In this document: in pieces, positions 1-5,781 of the stretch
Position numbering within the stretch: position 1 is the first letter of the stretch
Layout: each line of letters starts with the position of its first letter
Assembly (NCBI GenBank): GCA_003649715.1
Contig: QMSS01000078.1
Span: 1-6,509 of the forward strand
Reading direction: 5' to 3'
DNA length: 6,509 nucleotides
From: Thermoplasmata archaeon
GTDB lineage: Archaea; Thermoplasmatota; E2; DHVEG-1
The notes under the pieces: generated by a model
What the model was told of the DNA's origin: nothing
The model's database searches: none
What the model saw: only the letters and a program-made list of their open reading frames with translations
Translations under genes and position numbers: made by a program

Positions 1-48
1 ACATTGTTGAGTTTACATCTTCTGTCATATCTCTTGTAGTATCTCATC

Positions 49-87
49 TTCCCATCCCCTCTTTTTTAATATGAAAGAGGATGGGGA
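49..87. repeat. Imperfect inverted repeat able to form a hairpin
   Basis: The left arm at 49-64 and the right arm at 74-87 pair as 7 bp (CCTCTTT with AAAGAGG), a 2-base bulge (CC at 56-57), then about 6 bp (CAT, CC and a T-G/T-A end), around a 9-base loop at 65-73. The GC-rich arms stand out in an AT-rich intergenic stretch. It lies beyond the T-run terminators of the minus-strand zinc-ribbon gene. A transcript end structure is possible but there is no T-run directly after the hairpin on either strand, so the role is unknown. Confidence 0.5.
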
Positions 88-101
88 AACATTAAATTTT
101 A

Positions 102-118
102 TGTCGAATTTTTCGACA
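102..118. repeat. Perfect 7-bp inverted repeat, 3-base loop
   Basis: TGTCGAA at 102-108 is the exact reverse complement of TTCGACA at 112-118, separated by TTT. It could be a small RNA hairpin or a protein-binding palindrome. Its TGTCG...CGACA core also occurs in the palindromes at 6248-6272, but with a 7-base instead of a 9-base spacer, so identity of the two sites is not supported. Confidence 0.5.
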
Positions 119-124
119 AACCCG

Positions 125-142
125 GAAAAAACAGCAAAAAAG
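125..142 (-). terminator. T-run region, possible backup terminator
   Basis: On the minus strand this reads as two T6 runs separated by GCTG, preceded by a C-rich stretch (complement of 142-155). Archaeal RNA polymerase commonly stops at T-runs. It lies about 65-80 bases past the stop of the zinc-ribbon gene, behind a closer T-run pair, so it would act as a second stop. Confidence 0.3.
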
Positions 143-181
143 AGAGGGGGATGGGATGTATAATCCTTCTATATTGTCCTC

Positions 182-194
182 AAAAACTAAAAAA
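182..194 (-). terminator. T-run terminator of the zinc-ribbon gene
   Basis: On the minus strand this reads T6-AG-T5 beginning 12 bases after the TAA stop at 206-208. Tandem T-runs just after a stop codon are the usual archaeal termination signal. No hairpin precedes it. Confidence 0.45.
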
Positions 195-205
195 CATCTT
201 TTCTT

Positions 206-532
206 TTATTTGTCTAACCAAACATATTTACAGCGATTACAATACCAACCGGTTGATATCCATTGTTGTCTTCCATACAATGGGTTTTTATGTCTATATA
301 TTCTAACTAGCCTCATATCACATTTGGGACATTTGCCTCTAAAACCTTTTTTGTATCTTTCGTCTCCTACGGGGTAGATCAATGTCTCAGAAGCTACTGT
401 ATAAACATAACTACATTGAGTACAATACCATGCAACAGGGATCCATTTTCTTTTTCCAGATACAATCCTGTTTTGGTATAACCGAACTGCTTTGGAACCA
501 CATTCAGGACATTTCTTTCTAATATCAACCAC
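206..532 (-). CDS. Tandem double zinc-ribbon protein, function unknown
   Basis: This is a 108-residue protein made of two copies of the same C4 zinc-ribbon unit. Repeat 1 has C8-P-E-C11 and C37-T-Q-C40; repeat 2 has C68-P-K-C71 and C98-N-R-C101. Both repeats share the pattern CPxC...VRxY...G(K/R)xxWI...WYCxxCxYV, so they arose by internal duplication and both keep all four ligands. A linker of about 27 residues (41-67) separates them. No catalytic domain, signal peptide or membrane segment is visible. Such ribbons bind nucleic acid or act as protein-protein adaptors; the CPxC...GxxxW...CxxC layout faintly recalls ribbons in transposase accessory proteins, but no transposase is present. The only in-frame start after the upstream stop (TGA at 548-550) is GTG at 530-532; GGTGG at 536-540 lies very close to it, so translation may be from a very short leader. 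I do not recognise a named family. Confidence 0.75.
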   Translation of the reverse strand: MVDIRKKCPECGSKAVRLYQNRIVSGKRKWIPVAWYCTQCSYVYTVASETLIYPVGDERYKKGFRGKCPKCDMRLVRIYRHKNPLYGRQQWISTGWYCNRCKYVWLDK

Positions 533-771
533 ACCCCACCATTCAAATCAGTACCCAAATACTTTTTTTAGAATTATCTCTGAATCAAAACAAGGTTTTT
601 AAAACATATCTAACAAAAAAAATTGGGAAAAATAGTTTCACAAAACAATTCCTATCCTATAAAAGCAATGATAAGGAGTAGCCTTGAAAACTTTGGATCT
701 GCTGATTGTTACATAAAGAATGCACACAATAGTGTTGAGATATCCTCAGATAATCAAAAACAGAATCTTAG
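533..771. other. Intergenic region without a supported gene
   Basis: No reading frame of useful length was found on either strand. It holds the candidate promoter of the zinc-ribbon gene at its left end. In the middle, a plus-strand TATA-like CTATAAAAG (658-666) is followed by a GGAG and a TTG codon, but that frame closes after ten codons. TGAGATATCCTCA at 737-749 is a short imperfect palindrome. I see nothing that can be named. Confidence 0.5.
561..572 (-). promoter_or_regulatory. Candidate TATA element for the zinc-ribbon gene
   Basis: On the minus strand this reads TCTAAAAAAAGT, centred about 34 bases upstream of the GTG start at 532. Archaeal TATA boxes sit about 25 bases before the transcript start, which would give a leader of about 8 bases containing GGTGG. 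A second A/T element at 595-605 (TTTTAAAAAC) would give a longer leader. Both are inferred from composition and spacing only. Confidence 0.3.
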
Positions 772-777
772 AAAAAA
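772..777 (-). terminator. T6 run downstream of tRNA-Lys
   Basis: On the minus strand there is a run of six T residues beginning 28 bases past the 3' end of the tRNA. It is the nearest archaeal-type T-run stop signal for that transcript. Confidence 0.4.
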
Positions 778-805
778 TGGTATATAACAGATGGGTGTAG
801 GATAG

Positions 806-879
806 CGGGCTTGGAGGGATTTGAACCCTCGACCGATCGGTTAAGAGCCGATTGCTCTGCCTAGCTGAGCTACAAGCCC
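806..879 (-). tRNA. tRNA-Lys, anticodon CUU
   Basis: The minus strand folds into a complete 74-base cloverleaf. The acceptor stem is GGGCTTG with CAAGCCC (7 bp), followed by TA at positions 8-9. The D stem is GCTC with GAGC around a loop containing GG, and the anticodon stem is ATCGG with CCGAT around CTCTTAA, giving anticodon CTT for the lysine codon AAG. The variable loop is CGGTC, and the T stem GAGGG with CCCTC encloses TTCAAAT. The discriminator base is G. The 3' CCA is not encoded and there is no intron. Position 47 (second-last base of the variable loop) is U, the site known in some thermophilic archaea to carry a KptA-removable 2'-phosphate; kptA lies directly upstream on the same strand, though the proximity may be chance. 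All stems are perfectly paired, so the call is firm. Confidence 0.97.
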
Positions 880-889
880 CCATGTTCAT

Positions 890-909
890 ATTTTTAAAAA
901 AATATAGGA
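890..909 (-). promoter_or_regulatory. TATA element for tRNA-Lys, overlapping a T7 run
   Basis: Read on the minus strand, TATATTTTTTTAAAAAT lies about 20-27 bases before the mature tRNA 5' end, the expected position for an archaeal TATA box with a transcript starting at or just before the tRNA. The T7 run at 896-902 within it also follows the kptA stop by about 35 bases and could terminate kptA transcription, so the same bases may serve both purposes. Confidence 0.4.
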
Positions 910-936
910 AACAGAGAGAGAATATTTTTGGGTTTT

Positions 937-1605
937 TTATTTGTTTTTTTCTTCAGATTCATTGATTTTTGATTCATCCACTCTAGATATATATTTTGGA
1001 TCTATTCCATCTGTTATATATACGTCTTTACCAGCATGATATATTTTTATGTTATCTTTTTTCGCTGCCTTTCCATCTATTCTAAGTATTATTGGTTTTT
1101 CTGTTCTGGTTTTACCTGCCTCAATAGCCTTTTCTATACTGCCACTGAGATGTACCTTTCTTCGATCTGTTGGGTGTAACCCTCCCTCCAATATTATGTC
1201 CACCTCTTCCTCTGTGACCGGGTAGTAGAATTCGTTTATTTCAGCGAGGGGCAGATCGTCTAGGTTTACATCGATGGTGTGCCCATATGTTGCTCGTATC
1301 ATGCCTCCATCGATTTGGTATCTACCACGTGGATCAGTGAGTACTATGGCTTCTATATGCTTGGTGCGTAACCAATGGAAGCCTGATCTACTTATGCCAA
1401 TGGCTTTGACGAAGGATGAGATATCAACCCATCCTCTACCATCCATCATTAGACCAAGTTTTTCAGGGAAATGACGTAATGTGCCTGCCATTATACGACC
1501 CAGTGAATCAAGTTCTTTATCGCTCATTAAAAATTTTCCTTTTCTGTTACAAACAGGACAGGACTCCCCACGATAGTACCCATGTTCTTCGCATTCAGCC
1601 AACAT
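937..1605 (-). CDS. kptA: RNA 2'-phosphotransferase (Tpt1/KptA family)
   Basis: KptA/Tpt1 transfers an internal RNA 2'-phosphate to NAD+, giving 2'-OH RNA, ADP-ribose 1''-2''-cyclic phosphate and nicotinamide; it acts in the cytoplasm. The 222-residue protein has an archaeal-type N-terminal zinc segment with C5, H8, C16 and C19 (CEEHGYYRGESCPVC). The catalytic core follows: R44-H45 in the LRH motif, a winged-helix-like RNA-binding part (about 55-100), R104 in IRATYGHT, and GLHPTDRRKVHLS at 142-154, supplying the last conserved Arg (R148) and H152. These match the Arg-His-Arg-Arg set of characterised Tpt1 enzymes. The last 20 or so residues are charged and probably disordered. The start is ATG at 1603-1605: no other start lies between it and the in-frame TAA at 1645-1647, and GGGAGG sits 11 bases upstream. 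It is divergent from rpiA and is followed on the same strand by tRNA-Lys. In archaea the enzyme may remove 2'-phosphates from tRNA, as shown for U47 in thermophiles; that role here is inferred. Confidence 0.95.
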   Translation of the reverse strand: MLAECEEHGYYRGESCPVCNRKGKFLMSDKELDSLGRIMAGTLRHFPEKLGLMMDGRGWVDISSFVKAIGISRSGFHWLRTKHIEAIVLTDPRGRYQIDGGMIRATYGHTIDVNLDDLPLAEINEFYYPVTEEEVDIILEGGLHPTDRRKVHLSGSIEKAIEAGKTRTEKPIILRIDGKAAKKDNIKIYHAGKDVYITDGIDPKYISRVDESKINESEEKNK

Positions 1606-1648
1606 TTTTTCTTGATCCTCCCTTTCCCTGACATATTCAACTTTTTAG

Positions 1649-1660
1649 GATATATATTCT
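1649..1660 (-). promoter_or_regulatory. TATA element for kptA
   Basis: The minus strand reads GAATATATATCC here, a good archaeal TATA box. A transcript would begin near 1625-1630, leaving a leader of about 20-25 bases that contains the GGGAGG ribosome-binding site. Confidence 0.5.
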
Positions 1661-1702
1661 TTTTTTCAATTTTTTTTATGTATCTATGTAATTAGAATAA
1701 TT

Positions 1703-1712
1703 AAGTATAAGT
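1703..1712 (+). promoter_or_regulatory. TATA element for rpiA
   Basis: AAGTATAAGT lies about 45 bases upstream of the TTG start. A transcript start about 25 bases downstream (near 1733) leaves a leader of about 20 bases that holds the GGTGA ribosome-binding site. It is back to back with the kptA TATA element about 45 bases away. Confidence 0.45.
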
Positions 1713-1743
1713 TTTTGTATCGATTAGCTATTTACATGTTCGT

Positions 1744-1748
1744 GGTGA
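1744..1748 (+). promoter_or_regulatory. GGTGA ribosome-binding site deciding the rpiA start
   Basis: GGTGA matches the archaeal anti-Shine-Dalgarno end of 16S rRNA and stands 4 bases before the TTG at 1753. The later in-frame ATG at 1768 has GGAGG only 2 bases ahead, too close for normal use. The N-terminus from TTG (MNQEEMKK) also resembles that of E. coli RpiA (MTQDELKK), so TTG is preferred. Confidence 0.6.
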
Positions 1749-1752
1749 ATAC

Positions 1753-2430
1753 TTGAATCAGGAGGAGATGAAGAAGAAAGCAGCAGAAAAAGCAGTTGAG
1801 TATGTAGAAGATGGAATGATTGTAGGACTTGGAACAGGATCTACTGTTGCATATACTATAAAGAAACTAGGGGAGAAAATAGGTGAGGGATTAAAGATTA
1901 CTGGTATACCAACTTCTATGCAGACGAAAAAACTAGCAGCAGAATATGGTATCCCACTAGCAGATCTAAATGAATACACAGAGATCGATCTAACTATAGA
2001 TGGTGCAGATGAGGTTGACTCCAATCTTGATCTAATAAAAGGCGGTGGAGGAGCTCTAACAAGGGAAAAAATTGTTGCATATCATTCAAAAAAGGAGATA
2101 ATTGTTATCGATGAAACAAAGATTGTAAAAGGCCTAGGATGTGATTTTCCAGTTCCTGTAGAGGTAATAAAGTATGGCTGGCAAAATACAAAAAAAGCTG
2201 TTGAAAAACTTGGTTGCAAGGCAGAGCTGAGAAGAATCATGGACGAGGTATATATCACAGACAACTCCAACTATATTCTAGACTGTGACTTCGGAAGAAT
2301 AGAGGATCCAGAGCAACTTGAACAGGAGATAAACAACATACCTGGGGTAGTAGAGAATGGTTTATTCATCGATCTCGCTGATGAAGTAATAGTCGGAAGT
2401 AGACAAGGTATCATGACCCTAGAAAAGTAG
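1753..2430 (+). CDS. rpiA: Ribose-5-phosphate isomerase A
   Basis: RpiA interconverts ribose 5-phosphate and ribulose 5-phosphate in the cytoplasm, feeding nucleotide and PRPP synthesis; in archaea it joins the partial pentose phosphate or ribulose monophosphate routes. The 225-residue protein has the family's normal length and all its signatures: GLGTGST at 25-31 (phosphate-binding loop), TSMQT at 54-58, DLTIDGADEVD at 79-89 with the conserved DGADE, KGGGGALTREK at 96-106 with the substrate-binding lysine and the catalytic-base glutamate (E105), and a DETK motif at about residue 120. No residue of the active site is missing. The start is TTG at 1753, supported by GGTGA upstream and by alignment with other RpiA N-termini; ATG at 1768 is the alternative. 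It is divergent from kptA and has its own promoter. The next gene begins 115 bases downstream, probably from a separate promoter. Confidence 0.97.
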   Translation: MNQEEMKKKAAEKAVEYVEDGMIVGLGTGSTVAYTIKKLGEKIGEGLKITGIPTSMQTKKLAAEYGIPLADLNEYTEIDLTIDGADEVDSNLDLIKGGGGALTREKIVAYHSKKEIIVIDETKIVKGLGCDFPVPVEVIKYGWQNTKKAVEKLGCKAELRRIMDEVYITDNSNYILDCDFGRIEDPEQLEQEINNIPGVVENGLFIDLADEVIVGSRQGIMTLEK

Positions 2431-2474
2431 ATGAGAAACTGGTTAAAAATGTATTTAGCTCAACATTTTATCTA

Positions 2475-2486
2475 AACATAAAAAGA
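2475..2486 (+). promoter_or_regulatory. Candidate TATA element for the membrane protein pair
   Basis: ACATAAAAAGAT in the rpiA to 2546 gap resembles an archaeal TATA box. It predicts transcript start near 2505, giving a leader of about 40-55 bases to the candidate starts at 2546 or 2561. Confidence 0.35.
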
Positions 2487-2545
2487 TATGGATATGAGAG
2501 GAAAGCAAACAATGTTACAGCTGTTTAAAATTAGAAAAAAGGTAT

Positions 2546-3196
2546 GTGTTACCAGGAAATATGAAAATAATGGATTCTATCAAATTTGAGGTGCACTGGT
2601 ATAGACGTGTTTTTCACACCTTTGGATCTTCGTTTTTGGTGTATTATATCATTCCAGATACAGGGTGGTCTGGTATACTAAAACGTTTGATACCAACTCT
2701 AATAATACTATTTGTATCTATACTGGAATATCTCAGAATAACTGGGAAAATCAGCAGCAACTATTTTTTTGGACTTAGAGTCTATGAAGAAAAACGAGTG
2801 GGAAGCTACTTGTTTTTTGGAGTGGCGGTTTTCATTTTATTGCTCTTTTTCCCGCAGCAGATAGCGGTTCCATGTATACTTTGTGCATGTTTCACTGATC
2901 CTATAATGGGAGAAACAAGACAACGTTATGGTGGAAAAAATGCGTGCATAGCTGGTTTTTTTGTGTCCATGTTTTTTTTTATAGCAACATGGTATAGAGC
3001 TGATATCTGGATAAGGCTTCTAGTTTCCATAGTTGGAGGAACAAGTGCAGTGATAGGTGAAGCGAAAAAGAACCGGTGGATTGATGATGATTTTATGGTC
3101 CAAATTTTACCAGCGGTTTTTATTCTAATACTGTGGAGGATGATAGGATTAACCGGGTTAGAGATGTTGCCCAGTCCAATGATACATCCAATCTAA
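2546..3196 (+). CDS. Dolichol/polyprenol kinase-like integral membrane protein
   Basis: This 216-residue protein has about six hydrophobic segments (roughly 44-62, 87-102, 106-116, 134-148, 155-170, 186-200). Its motifs recall the CTP-dependent lipid kinase and cytidylyltransferase group (SEC59 dolichol kinase, DGK1, VTE5): an early E-x4-RR-xx-H (E15, R20-R21, H24), E61-x2-R64, E81 and R84 before a membrane segment, D118-P-I-M-G then RYGGKN at 127-132, and GGTSAVIGEAKK followed by D180-D-D near the C-terminus where the family has a DDN-like motif. Membrane lipid or polyprenol phosphorylation with CTP is therefore the likely activity; the exact substrate is unknown. It differs from the archaeal CDP-archaeol synthase family. 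Start choice is uncertain: GTG at 2546 gives the longest frame, but ATG at 2561 (preceded by AGGA) and ATG at 2570 fit the family N-terminus as well. It is followed after 21 bases by a small membrane protein gene. Confidence 0.7.
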   Translation: MLPGNMKIMDSIKFEVHWYRRVFHTFGSSFLVYYIIPDTGWSGILKRLIPTLIILFVSILEYLRITGKISSNYFFGLRVYEEKRVGSYLFFGVAVFILLLFFPQQIAVPCILCACFTDPIMGETRQRYGGKNACIAGFFVSMFFFIATWYRADIWIRLLVSIVGGTSAVIGEAKKNRWIDDDFMVQILPAVFILILWRMIGLTGLEMLPSPMIHPI

Positions 3197-3217
3197 AAAT
3201 ATATAGAGGAGAGGGCA

Positions 3218-3487
3218 GTGATGCGTGAGGAGAATAGATATCTAACTGGAAAAAGTATAGTTAATAGACAGGGTATTAGAACTGAGCTATGTTTCCTGCC
3301 TCTACTGATATTTCTACCATTTGCTGTGTCTATTATACTATTATGGAGTTGGTATTATAGAGGATTTTCTATGGGATGTTCTGATTATGATGGTGAGCTT
3401 ATGTTGGCATTAATTATTTTGATTGGAAACATAGTATTTGATATCCCATTTGTAAAATCTCTAGTACGTTCTATCCATAGAAAATAA
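3218..3487 (+). CDS. Small two-helix membrane protein, function unknown
   Basis: This 89-residue protein has two clear membrane segments, about 25-44 (LCFLPLLIF...ILLW) and 60-79 (ELMLALIIL...IPFV). They are separated by a polar loop with C54, D56, Y57 and D58, and both ends are positively charged. It begins 21 bases after the kinase-like gene with a strong GAGGAGAGGG ribosome-binding site at 3206-3215, so the two are almost certainly co-transcribed. GTG at 3218 and ATG at 3221 are adjacent in-frame starts; ATG is as likely. I do not recognise a family. The context suggests a membrane partner of the upstream enzyme, but this is only inference. Confidence 0.65.
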   Translation: MMREENRYLTGKSIVNRQGIRTELCFLPLLIFLPFAVSIILLWSWYYRGFSMGCSDYDGELMLALIILIGNIVFDIPFVKSLVRSIHRK

Positions 3488-3537
3488 AATTAGATCATGT
3501 ATGTAGCCAAATGGAGAGGGGGGTAAAAACGAGGGGG

Positions 3538-5781
3538 TTATTTTTTAGGTTTGATGCTGTAGAATATTGGTAGTATTAGCACTGCTGCTATTAGGGAAAA
3601 GATGGTCATCAGTATGACAACCAATCCGAATTGCTGTATCGAGGGTATGTCCACGAAGTATATTGATAGTAGTCCTGCTGTTGTGGTAGAGGCTGCCTCG
3701 ACGAGGGATAAACCTGTTTTTTCAATAGCATTTTTGGTGGAATCTATTTTTGATAGACCTTCATCTATTCCTTCTCTTATTCGCTGTGTAATATGTATGC
3801 CATAGTCTATGCCTATTCCTATCATTATAGAGGCTATGGAGATGGTTACAACAGATAGGGGGATGTTTAGTACTACTAGGAAGCCTGGTTCCCATATTAG
3901 GACAAAGATGACTGGTATCATTGTTAAAAAACCATGTAGGGATGAGTTGAATATGACTATTAACACTGCTAATACTAACAGCAGAGCTATGATTATGGAT
4001 CTTGTTTGTTGCTTCATCAGCTGTCTGTTTATAGCGACATTTACTGCATCCTGGCCAGTTAGCCTGGATACTTGTCCATTGTGTGGCAATATCGTTGTTG
4101 AGGCTATGTGGTTGATTTTGTTTACCATACTCTCTGTTTCTTCGATGCTTTTTCCAGCAGGGAAAGATACAAGTACAATTGTTTTGGAGAAATCTTCGTC
4201 CACTATTCCCTTCTTAGCTACTTTGTCGAATATTATCTGATCTATCCCTACAATATCAGATAGTTTTTCTATTATCTTACTTCTATCTAAAATATCGTTT
4301 ATCTTTTTTATCTCATCGGCTATAGAGTAGACAGTGGCTCCTGTTTTTCTCATCTCCTGTTCCATATCATATATTGCCTCTATAACCTCTGGATATGTGA
4401 GACCTTGTTTTTCTGTCTCTATCAGTAATGCGTTGAAATTTGTTCCTCTTCCAAAGTTTTCTGAGTATTCCAGTAGTTTCTGCACCTCAGGTAGATCTCG
4501 AGGTGCCATCTTTGCATAGTTGACATCTGTTTTGATCTGAGGTAGAACAATTAATGACAAGATGGCAAAGAAGCATGCTATGGCAAAAAATCTTTTACGG
4601 TTTTCAATGACGAAGCTGGAGAATTTTTTCCATATCTTCCATACATGTATCTCACCATTGTTTTCAAATCCTAATGTAAGCGCAAGGCATGGGACTAATA
4701 TCGAGGCTGAGATAAAACATAGTAATATACCAATAGCGCATCCAAACCCAAATGTTACTATTGGTGGCATGGTGGATACCATCAATGATCCGAAACCAAT
4801 TATTGTTGTGACTGAGGATAACAACACTGCTTTTCCTGTTAGTTTCAATGTTTTTTCTACACGTATGATCTTGTTTTCCACAGAATGTTCTTCTGCAAAC
4901 CTGTTTAGCAGATGTATAGAGTAGTCAACACCCAGTCCCATCAGCAGAGCTACAATTGCTATGGAGAGGATAGTTAACTCAGGCTGTAGTATCCCAAGTA
5001 TTCCAAATGTTAGAACCAAGGCATATGCTAATGGTAAAAATACTATGACAATACCTTTGATGGTTCTATGGAAGAAGAAGAGAACAAGGGATATGAATAT
5101 TATTGATATTGGAAAAACAATTTTTAGATACTGCAGGTTTCTATCTTGAATTGCATGTTGCATTGCAATGGTTCCTGTTATTGTCATGTCTGAGTAGTGG
5201 GCTTCTCTACTGATAACATCTTTAACATTTTTTAATACCTGATCATAGTTTGCATTTTCCGCCAGCTGAAGTATTATGACAGCAACCTTGTATGTATCTG
5301 TGAAGAGAACACCCTTCATCGATTGTATACGTGCAATATATCTAGAGATGAGGTTTATGTCGTCAGGTATCTCATATTTTCCTGTTCCACCCAGCCCACC
5401 AGGTAGATTAGGCTTTGCATTCTCATCTTTTATGAGGGAGGCTATGCTGGTGACAGAAAAGATGCCGTCTTTACTGCCTTTATCTAGATTGTATTTGTTT
5501 ATCTTAGTGCTGACACGATCCATTTCCTTTAAAACATATGGATCCCGTATGTCATCCGCCTCTACATAGATAACAATTGTCGATCCAATCTGAAATTCCT
5601 GATCTATCTTTCTCCAAAGCTGCAATGTTGGCTCATCATCAGGTAGATAGCCTGTTAGATCTGATTTCATGTAGATGTTTTGCATCTGGGAACCAATTAT
5701 TGCGGTGATTATGGTGAAGACTAGAAGAACTGTTTTTGGATGATTCACCATTGTTTTTGCAGCTAGTTTTATGAATGTCAT
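3538..5781 (-). CDS. RND superfamily exporter (MMPL/HAE3 type)
   Basis: This 747-residue transporter has the full RND pattern of two homologous halves. TM1 (about 14-30) is followed by a large extracytoplasmic domain (31-218) and TM2-6 (219-237, 243-265, 269-290, 318-336, 342-371). TM7 (about 397-414) is followed by a second large domain (415-593) and TM8-12 (594-611, 617-640, 643-664, 690-709, 717-740). TM4 and TM10 carry the conserved MGLGVDYSIH (D286) and IGIGIDYGIH (D659) motifs, the proton-relay region of this family. The cytoplasmic ends end in RFAEE and RIREG as in archaeal HAE3 members. The family uses the proton (or sodium) gradient; characterised relatives move lipids and hopanoids, but substrate and direction are unknown here. 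The ATG at 5779-5781 overlaps the stop of the upstream regulator gene as ATGA, with AGGT a few bases ahead, indicating translational coupling. Length is typical and no frameshift is seen. Confidence 0.93.
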   Translation of the reverse strand: MTFIKLAAKTMVNHPKTVLLVFTIITAIIGSQMQNIYMKSDLTGYLPDDEPTLQLWRKIDQEFQIGSTIVIYVEADDIRDPYVLKEMDRVSTKINKYNLDKGSKDGIFSVTSIASLIKDENAKPNLPGGLGGTGKYEIPDDINLISRYIARIQSMKGVLFTDTYKVAVIILQLAENANYDQVLKNVKDVISREAHYSDMTITGTIAMQHAIQDRNLQYLKIVFPISIIFISLVLFFFHRTIKGIVIVFLPLAYALVLTFGILGILQPELTILSIAIVALLMGLGVDYSIHLLNRFAEEHSVENKIIRVEKTLKLTGKAVLLSSVTTIIGFGSLMVSTMPPIVTFGFGCAIGILLCFISASILVPCLALTLGFENNGEIHVWKIWKKFSSFVIENRKRFFAIACFFAILSLIVLPQIKTDVNYAKMAPRDLPEVQKLLEYSENFGRGTNFNALLIETEKQGLTYPEVIEAIYDMEQEMRKTGATVYSIADEIKKINDILDRSKIIEKLSDIVGIDQIIFDKVAKKGIVDEDFSKTIVLVSFPAGKSIEETESMVNKINHIASTTILPHNGQVSRLTGQDAVNVAINRQLMKQQTRSIIIALLLVLAVLIVIFNSSLHGFLTMIPVIFVLIWEPGFLVVLNIPLSVVTISIASIMIGIGIDYGIHITQRIREGIDEGLSKIDSTKNAIEKTGLSLVEAASTTTAGLLSIYFVDIPSIQQFGLVVILMTIFSLIAAVLILPIFYSIKPKK

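Noticed and set aside
102..118. The TGTCG...CGACA palindrome as a further operator for the winged-helix regulator.
   Set aside because: The spacer is 7 bases instead of 9 and the outer T/A bases do not match on the left side; it also lies downstream of, not before, a gene.
206..532. The zinc-ribbon protein as an insertion-sequence accessory protein.
   Set aside because: No transposase, terminal inverted repeats or target duplications were found around it; the resemblance is limited to a generic ribbon pattern.
661..710. A possible C/D box guide RNA (ATGATAA at 668-674 and CTGA at 700-703).
   Set aside because: The C box is imperfect and no matching internal D'/C' boxes are found at the proper distances.
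1416..1631. A plus-strand reading frame opposite the start of kptA.
   Set aside because: kptA on the other strand has complete family motifs and catalytic residues; the opposite frame has no recognisable features and would overlap it and its promoter.
2512..2589. A 25-codon plus-strand frame starting with ATG, overlapping the start of the kinase-like gene and preceded by GAGAGGA.
   Set aside because: It is short, in a different frame, resembles nothing, and the predicted transcript start lies between its ribosome-binding site and ATG. A leader peptide or a frameshifted N-terminus for the downstream protein is possible but not supported.
3809..4924. Several plus-strand frames of 60-143 codons opposite the exporter gene.
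   Set aside because: They are antisense to a continuous 747-codon gene with full RND topology and motifs, and none shows a plausible domain or start signal.
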